Source: VXYL01 sp965203685
GTDB taxonomy: Bacteria; Pseudomonadota; Gammaproteobacteria; Pseudomonadales; Azotimanducaceae
Length of the DNA stretch: 64,000 bases
Direction: 5' to 3'
Assembly: GCA_965203685.1 (NCBI GenBank)
Contig: OZ241908.1
Span: 5,022,001-5,086,000 of the forward strand
Shown: in pieces, positions 19,601 to 28,600 of the stretch
How positions within the stretch are numbered: the first letter of the stretch is position 1
Layout: each line of letters starts with the position of its first letter
Made by a program: the position numbers and the translations under genes
The notes under the pieces: model-generated
Database searches by the model: none
What the model saw: only the letters and a program-made list of their open reading frames with translations
What the model was told of the DNA's origin: nothing

Positions 19601-22600
19601 GTGACGGCGACGAAGGCGGGCTACGACGACGGCTCGGCGAGCGGTTCGTTCACGGTGGACCTGGCCGCGCCGACGGCAACCTACCAGCCGCCTGGGTCGC
19701 TGACGGTGGGGGAGACGATCACCGACATCGTGCCAACCAACCCGTCGACGGACATCGCCAGCTACGCGGTGCAGGCCGGCGCCTTGCCGATGGGCCTGGC
19801 GCTCAATGCGTCCGGCACGATCACCGGTACGCCGGCGACGGCCAACACCGACACCAGCGACGTGACGATCCGGCTCGCCGACAACGCCGGCAACCCGACG
19901 GACGTCCCGCTGACGTTCCCGGCCGTGGCCAAGGGCGACCAGACGCTCACCGGGTTCAGCTACGACGCCGATTCGATCTCCTTCGGCGACACCCCGCCGT
20001 CGCTGAACGCTCCGACCGGCGCTCAGACAACGCTGGAGTACTCGGCCACGCCGCCGGAGGTCTGCTCGGTGGACAGCGGCTCGGGCGCGCTGACGATCGC
20101 CGGGGCGGGCGAGTGCGAAATCACCGCGACGGCACCCGCCGACGCCAACTACAACGAGGGAACCGCCACGTTCACCCTCACGGTGCAGGTGGCTGGCACG
20201 CTGGCGCTGAACGTGAATCCCGTGGCGGGCGACAACACGGTCAACATCGCCGAGCGGACGGCAGGCTTCGCGATTTCCGGCGACACCGGCTCCGAGGGCG
20301 GGGTGTCGGTGACGGTGACGATCGGTTCGACGACTCTGCCCGCCACGCTGTCGAATGCCGACACGGCCGCCTGGTCCGTGAACGTGCCGGGGGCGGCGTC
20401 CTACATCGCCGGCACGAGCGTGGTGCTGACCGTGTCGGCCTCCAAGGCCGGGTTCACGGTGGCGAGCGACGTTCAACGGACCTTGACCGTGGACCTGACC
20501 GCGCCGACGGCAACCTACCAGCCGCCCTCGTCGCTGACGGTGGGCACAGCGATCACCGACATCGTCCCGGGCAGCCCATCCGCCGACATCGCCAGTTACG
20601 CCCTCGTGGGTACGTTGCCGCCGGGGCTGTCGTTCGATGCGCCGTCCGGAACGATCAGCGGTACACCGACGACGGCGAGCGCCAACACGAACGAGGTGAC
20701 GATCCGCCTTACCGACGACGCCAGCAACATCACGGACGTGGCCCTGACACTACCAGCGGTCATCGCGAACAGCGCGCCAAGCTTCGCGTCGAGCGCGACC
20801 TTCAGCGTGCCGGAGAACGGCAGGCAGGTCGGCACGGTGGTGGCCGAGGACACAGACGCGCAGGACAACGTGACGGCCTACCAGATCACGGCGGGCGCCG
20901 ACATGGGGCTGTTCTCGATCACGAGCCCCGGCGGCGTGCTGACCTTCGATGCCGCGCCGAACTTCGAGGATCCGCAAGGCGGGACGGCGAACAACTCGAA
21001 TGCCTACGGACTGAGGGTGACGGTCACAAGCGGTGCCAACCACCGGGCGATGACCGCCGAACAGGACATCACCGTGAACGTGATGAACGCCGACGACCCA
21101 GCGACCGGTGCCCCGGTGATCGACGACACGACTCCGCTGGTGGAGCAGACGCTCACCGCCAGCGCCGGCACCATCGCCGACGAGGACGGACTGACCGACC
21201 CGACCTACACCTGGCAGTGGATCAAGGTGGTCGGCACGCAGGAGGAGGACATCGTCGGCGCCACCTCGTCTACCTACCTGGTGGCCCTGGACAACCTCGG
21301 CGCGAGGCTCAGGGTGCGGGCGACCTTCAGCGACGACGATGGGAACACCGACAGTCGCATCAGCGCCGCGACCTCTCCGGTCAGCACGGCGGGGATCGTG
21401 TTCGTGGACGTCGACGAGTCCGCGATCGCCGGCGACGGGGTGGTGAACATCGCGGAGAAGGAGGAGGGCTTCCCGATCGGGGGCACGGTGGACAGCGGTT
21501 CGGCTGTGGCCGTGAGCCTTGCTGGCGGCACACCGGAATCCGCCATCGTGACGGGCGGAAACTGGGGCTACTTTGTGCCCCAAAACCATGCGGCGGTGAC
21601 CGGTACGAGCGTGCTGTTTACGGTGACGGCCACGAAGGCGACCTTCGCGGATGGCGTGGTGGACGGCTCGTTCACGGTAGACCTGAGCGCGCCTACGGCG
21701 AGCTACCAGCCACCCGCAACACTCACCGTGGATACCGCGATCACCGACATCGCGCCAGGCAGCCCCTCGTCCGACATCGATACCTACACGCTGCAAACAG
21801 GGACGCTCCCGGCGGGCCTGACGTTCGAAGCATCGGGCACGATCAGCGGCACACCGACGACGGCCAACAGCGATACGAGCGACGTAACGATCCGCCTCAC
21901 CGACAGCGCGGGGAACACGACAGACGTTCCTCTCACGCTCCCGGCGGTGGCCAAAGGCGACCAGACGCTGAGCGGCTTCGCCTACAGTGCGAACTCCATG
22001 GTGTTTGGCAACGCTGCCCCGACGGTGACGCCGCCCACCGGGGCCAAGACGCCGCTGGAGTACTCCGCCACACCTGCGGACGTGTGCACGGTGGACAGCG
22101 CCACAGGCGCGCTGACCATCGGAGGCGTGGGCACGTGCACGATCACCGTGACGGCCCCGGCCGACGCCAACTACAACCAAGCTTCCGAGGCCTTCGCCCT
22201 CACCGTGCAGGCCGCCGGCACGCTGGCCCTCAACGTCGCGGCGGTGGCTGGCGACAACACGATCAACATCGCCGAAAAGGCGGCGGGCTTTCCGATCTCC
22301 GGGGACACCGGTTCCGAGGGCGGCGTGTCGGTGTCCGTGGCGATCGGCTCGGCGACCCTGACCGCCACCTCGTCGAACGCCAACCCCGCCGTCTGGTCGG
22401 TGAACGTGCCCGGCACCGCGTCGTACATCTCCGGGACCAGCGTGGACCTGACCGTGTCCGCAGCCAAAACCGGCTTCACGGCGGCTAGCGACGTTCAGCG
22501 GACCTTGACCGTGGACCTTGCCGCGCCGTCGGCAACCTACCAGGCGCCGGGCTCCCTGACGGTGGGAGTGGCGATCACGGACATCGCGCCGGGCAACCCG

Positions 22601-25600
22601 TCGTCCGACATCGACAGCTATGCCCTGACCGCAGTCCTGCCGGCAGGCCTGACGTTCGACGCATCGGGCACGATCACCGGCGTGCCGACGACGGCCAGCA
22701 CCGACACCAGCGCCGTGACGATCCGCCTCACCGACGACGCGGGCAACACGACAGACATTGCTCTGACGCTCCCCGCCGTGGCCAAGGGCGACCAGACGCT
22801 CACCGGGTTTGCGTACAGCACGACCTCCATAGTGTTCGGCGCCGACGCGCCGACGGTGACGCCGCCCACCGGGGCGAAGACGCCGCTGGAATACTCCGCC
22901 GCGCCGGCGGAGGTTTGCGCGGTCAATGCGTCGAGCGGCGCGCTGAACATCGTCGGGCTAGGCACGTGCACCATCACCGTCACGGCCCCGGCCGACGACA
23001 ACTACAACGAGGCTTCCGACACCTTCACCCTCGCCGTGCAGGCTGCCGGCACGCTTGCTCTCAACGTCGCGGCGGTGGCCGGCGACAACACGATCAACAT
23101 CGCCGAGAAGGCGGCAGGCTTCATGATCGCCGGCGACACGGGCTCGGAGGGCGGGGTGTCGGTGACCGTGGCGATCGGTTCGGCCACCCTGACCGCCACC
23201 TCGTCGAACGCCAATCCGGCCGTCTGGTCAGTGGACGTGCCGCCGGCCGCGTCGTACATCTCCGGCACGAGCGTGGGGCTGACCGTGTCGGCGACCAAGA
23301 CGGGGTTCACGTCGCCAAACGCAGTCACGCGCATGCTGACCGTGGACCTGTCTGCGCCGACGGCGACCTACCAACCGCCGGCCTCCCTGACGGTGGATGT
23401 GCCGATCTCGCCGATCGCGCCGGGCGGCGGCTCCTCCGACATCGACAGCTACGCCCTAGTGGGTACGTTGCCGGCGGGGCTGTCGTTCGATGAGCCGTCC
23501 GGCACGATCAGCGGTACACCGACCACGGCCAGCGGTGACACCAGCGACGTGAAGATCCGCCTTGCCGACGACGCGGCGAACACGACAGACGTTCCTCTGA
23601 CGTTCGCCGCGGTGGCCAAGGGCGACCAGACGCTGAGCGGCTTCGCGTACAGCGCGACCTCCATGGTGTTCGGTACGGACGCCCCGACGGTGACGCCGCC
23701 CACCGGGGCCAAGACGTCGCTGGTGTACTCCGCCGCGCCGTCGGACGTCTGCTCGGTGGACAGCGGCACCGGCATGCTGACCATCGGAGGCGTGGGCGTC
23801 TGCACGATCACAGTCACGGCCCCCGCCGACGCCAACTACAACGAGGCTTCCGACACCTTCACGCTCGCCGTGCAGGTGGCTGGCGCGCTGGCGCTGAACG
23901 TGAATCCGGTCGCGGGCGACAACACGATCAACATCGCCGAGCGGGCAGCAGGTTTCACGATCTCCGGCGACACAGGTACCGAGAGCGGCGTGTCGGTATC
24001 CGTGGCAATCGGCTCGACAACCACCCTCGCGGCCACCTCGTCGAACGCCAACCCGGCCGTCTGGTCCGTGGACGTGCCCGAGGCCGCGTCCTACATCTCC
24101 GGGACGACCGTGGCGCTGACCGTGTCGGCCTCCAAGACCGGGTTCACCGCGCCGAACAACGTCACGCGCACGCTGACCGTGGCCCTGTCTGCGCCGTCGG
24201 CGGCCTGGGCGGTGCCGACTTCACTGACCGTGGGGCAGACGATCACGGCCATCGCGCCAGGCAACCCGTCGCCCGACATCGACAGCTATGCCCTGGCGGG
24301 AGTCCTGCCAGCAGGCCTGACGTTCGATGCATCGGGCACGATCAGCGGTACACCCGGCACGATCGCCGGCACGCCGACCACCGCCCGCAGCACCGCGAGC
24401 CAGGTGACGATCCGCCTCGCCGACAACGCGGGCAACACGGCGGACGTGTTGCTGACGTTCCCCGCCGTGGCCAAGGGCGACCAGACGCTGAGCGGCTTCG
24501 CCTACAGCGCGAACTCAGTGGTGTTCGGTATGGACGCCCCGACTGTGACGCCGCCCACCGGGGCGAAGACGCCTCTGGAGTACTCCGCCGCGCCTGCGGA
24601 GGTGTGCACGGTCAACGCATCCAGCGGCGCGTTGAACATCGTCGGGACAGGCACATGCACGGTCACCGCAACGGCCCCCGCCGACGCCAACTACAACGAG
24701 GGTACCGCCGCGTTCACCCTCGCCGTGCAGACCGCCGGCACCCTGGCTCTCAACGTCGCGGCAGTGGCCGGCGACAACACGGTCAACATCGCCGAGAAGG
24801 CGGCAGGCTTCACGATCTCCGGCGACACCGGTTCCGAGGGAGGCGTATCGGTATCCGTGGCGATCGGCTCGACGACCCTGACCGCCACCTCGTCGAACGC
24901 CACCCCGGCCGTCTGGTCCGTGGACGTGCCCGAGGCCGCGTCCTACATCTCCGGCACCAGCGTGGGACTGACAGTGTCGGCGACCAAGACCGGGTTCACC
25001 GCGGCGAACAATGTCACGCGCGCGTTGACCGTGGACCTGTCCGCGCCGTCGGCAACCTGGGCGGTGCCGACCTCGCTGACGGTGGGGCAGACGATCACGG
25101 CCATCGCGCCGGACAGCCCGTCGACGGACATCGTTAGCTACACGCTGGTGGGCGCCCTGCCTGCAGGCCTCGCGGTGGATGCATCCGGCACCGTCAGCGG
25201 CACGCCGACGACGGCCAGTGGCACCACGAGCGACGTGACGATCCGCCTCGCCGACAACGCGGGCAATACGGCGGACGTGACGTTGGCGTTCCCCGCCGTG
25301 GCCAAGGGAGATCAGACGCTCAGCGGCTTCGCGTACAGCGCGAACTCCATGGTGTTCGGTACGGACGTACCGACGGTGACGCCGCCCACCGGGGCCAAGA
25401 CGTCACTGGTGTACTCCGCCACACCGTCGGACGTCTGCTCGGTGCACAGCGGCACCGGCGCGCTGACCATCGGCGGCGTGGGCATGTGTACGATCACGGT
25501 CACCGCCCCGGCCGACGACAACTACAACGAGGCTTCCGACACCTTCGGCCTCGCCGTGCAGGCAGCGGGTACGCTCGCGCTGAACGTGGACCCGGTCGCG

Positions 25601-28600
25601 GGCGACAACACCGTCAACATCGCCGAGAAGGCGGCAGGCTTCACGATCTCCGGCGACACCGGCTCCGAGGGCGGCGCGTCGGTCACGGTGACGATCGGTT
25701 CGGCGACCCTGACCGCCACCTCGTCGAACGCCAACCCGGCCGTCTGGTCCGTGGACGTGCCCGAGGCCGCGTCCTACATCTCCGGGACGACCCTGGCGCT
25801 GATCGTGTCGGCCTCCAAGACCGGGTTCACCGAGGCGAGCGACCTTCAGCGGACCTTGGCCGTGGACCTCGCCACGCCGGCAGCAACCTACCAGCCGCCC
25901 GTGTTGCTGACGGTGGGTACGATGATCACTGACATCGCCCCTGGCAGCCCATCTTCCGACATCGCCAGCTACGCACTGGTGGGTACGTTGCCCGCAGGGC
26001 TAATGTTCGATGCGCCGTCCGGCGCGATCAGCGGCATACCGACCACGGCGAACGCTAACGCGAGCGAGGTGACGATCCGCCTCGCCGACAACGCGGGCAA
26101 CACGACAGACGTTGCTCTAACGCTCCCGGCGGTGGCGAAGGGCGACCAGACGCTCGCCGGATTCTCCTACAGCGCGAACTCGATGGTACTCGGCACCGAC
26201 GCCCCAACGGTGACGCCGCCCACCGGGGCCAAGACGCCACTGGAGTACTCCGCCACACCGCCCGCGGTGTGCGCGGTCAACGCGTCGAGCGGCACCCTAA
26301 CCATCGCGGGGGCGGGAACGTGCACCATCACAGTCACGGCACCAGCCGACGCCAACTACAACGAGGCTTCGGACACCTTCACCCTCACTGTGCAGCCCGC
26401 AAGCACACTCGCCGTGAACGTCGCACCGGTGGCCGGCGACAACACGGTCAACATCGCTGAGAGGGCGGCGGGCTTCGCGATCAGCGGCGACACCGGCTCC
26501 GAGAGCGGCGTGTCGGTGACGGTGACGATCGGTTCGGCGACCCTGACGGCCACTTCGTCCAGCGCCAACCCGGCCGTGTGGTCGGTGAGCGTCCCGCCGG
26601 CCGCGTCCTACATCTCCGGGACCAGCGTGGGCCTGACCGTGTCGGCCTCCAAGACCGGGTTCACGGCGAGAAATGTCACGCGAACGCTGACCGTGGACCT
26701 GGCCGCCCCGTCGGCGAGCTACCAGCCGCCCGCTTCCCTAGCGGTGGGTGTGCAGATCGCAACCGTCGCGCCGGGCAGCCCGTCGTCCGACATCGCCGCG
26801 TACAGCGCCGCGGGGCTGCCGTCGGGCTTGAGCATCCACACCGGCAACGGAAACATCAGCGGCACGCCGGACACGGCCAACGGCAGCGCTTCCGATGTCA
26901 CTGTCACGATCACCGACGACGCTGGCAACGCAGCGGACGTGCCGATCTCGTTCCCGGCAGTGACCAAGGGAACGCAGACGCTCACCGGTTTCGCCTACAG
27001 CTCGGAGACTGCAAGCCTGGACCAAGCGCCGCCGCGGGTGACGGCACCGACGGGCCACGTCGCCGACAGCACCCTAAGTTACGCGACCGACGACGAGTCG
27101 GTGTGCACAGTGCATAGCGGAACGGGCGCGCTGACGCTGGTCGGCACGGGCACCTGCGTGATCACCGTGACCGCTTCAGCGACGGCCAACTATCACCAAG
27201 CAACAGCGACGTTCACGATCAGCGTCGCCGAGACCGGCGAGGCGCTATCGGACTTCCGGGCCACGATCTCGGCCACCGACCCGTCGCCACTCACGGAGGA
27301 GAACCTCGACGGGGCGACGCTGACGGTCGACTTGGAAGGCGCGAAGTGGGCACTGGGTGTACGAAGCGTCCCGCACCTCTTCAGGCTCTCCGGCGTGCCC
27401 GCCTTCGTCGCCCCGAACGAGCCTTCCGCGTCCCCCACCCCTGGTGGTGTCGAGCGCATCTCGGACACGCGGGTACGGATCTGGCTGGGTTACTGGTCAC
27501 GGGATTCGCGCTACGACTTCGACGAGGACGCGACGCTGTCCCTCGAAATCGACGAGAAGACGTACGACTGGCACGAGGACGCGACCGTAACGGTGCCCGT
27601 CATCGCGACGGACGAGCCGACCCCGGGCCAAGTGACGGGCCTCACGCTGACGCCGCGACCGCTGCGGATCGATGTCGAGTGGGACGAGGTCGAAGGCGCC
27701 ACCGGCTACATCGTGCAGTGGAAGTCCGGCACCGAAGAGTTCGACGACGAGGAGCGCCAGACGCGATGCCGCGGCGTGACGAGTTTCACGATCCCCGGGC
27801 TGGACGCGGACACTCCTTACACGGTGCGGGTGATCGCGACCCGCTTCAAGGCGGATGCCGACGGCGAACCTTCCGACGAGGCCACAGCGACGCCGCTCGC
27901 CGACGAGGACGCCAAGGCTGAGACGTCGATCAGCCTCTCCCCGGCGACGGTGAACGAGGGCGACGGCTCGGTGGACATCGAGGTCACCGTCGATCTCGGC
28001 GAGGTGCTCCGCGACAGGCAGTACATCCTGGCCGTCGCGAACCCCTCTCTCAACACGGCGAAGTACCGCGAGGACTACAGGGGCGAGGATCCGTGGCCAC
28101 CGTGGTACTCCGGTCGCATGCCCGAGGAAGCGGTGTTCACGCTCACTCTGCCGCTCACTTTGATCGACGATGCCAAGGTGGAGGACGACGAGACCCTAGT
28201 GGTCTGGTTCCAGGTGGTGAGCGCCAGCGGCAGCGTCATCGAACGCACCCTGGAGGCGACGCTGACGATCACCGACAACGACGGGCCGCAGTCGAACGTA
28301 GCCACGGCGATGGCCACCGGTCCGCCCCTCTCGGCGGCCGATGCCCGGGTCAAGGAAGGTGCCGGCGCGGTGCTCGAGTTCACGATCAGCCTGGATCGCG
28401 CGGCGTTGGGCACGGTGACCGTGGACTATGCCACCGCGGACGACACGGCGACGGCGGGCCTAGACTACGAGGCGGCGGCGGGCACGCTGACCTTCGCACC
28501 CGGCGAGACTTCGGCGCGGGTGGCGGTGGCGGTCTTGGACGACGTGATCGATGAAGGCGAAGAAACGCTGGTGCTGCGCCTGTCCAATGCGTCGGGGGCC

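Noticed and set aside
22217..27230. Regularly spaced DNA repeats that could suggest a CRISPR or other non-coding array
   Set aside because: Period is about 831 bp, the reading frame is kept through every copy, and the units encode recognisable Ig-like blocks.
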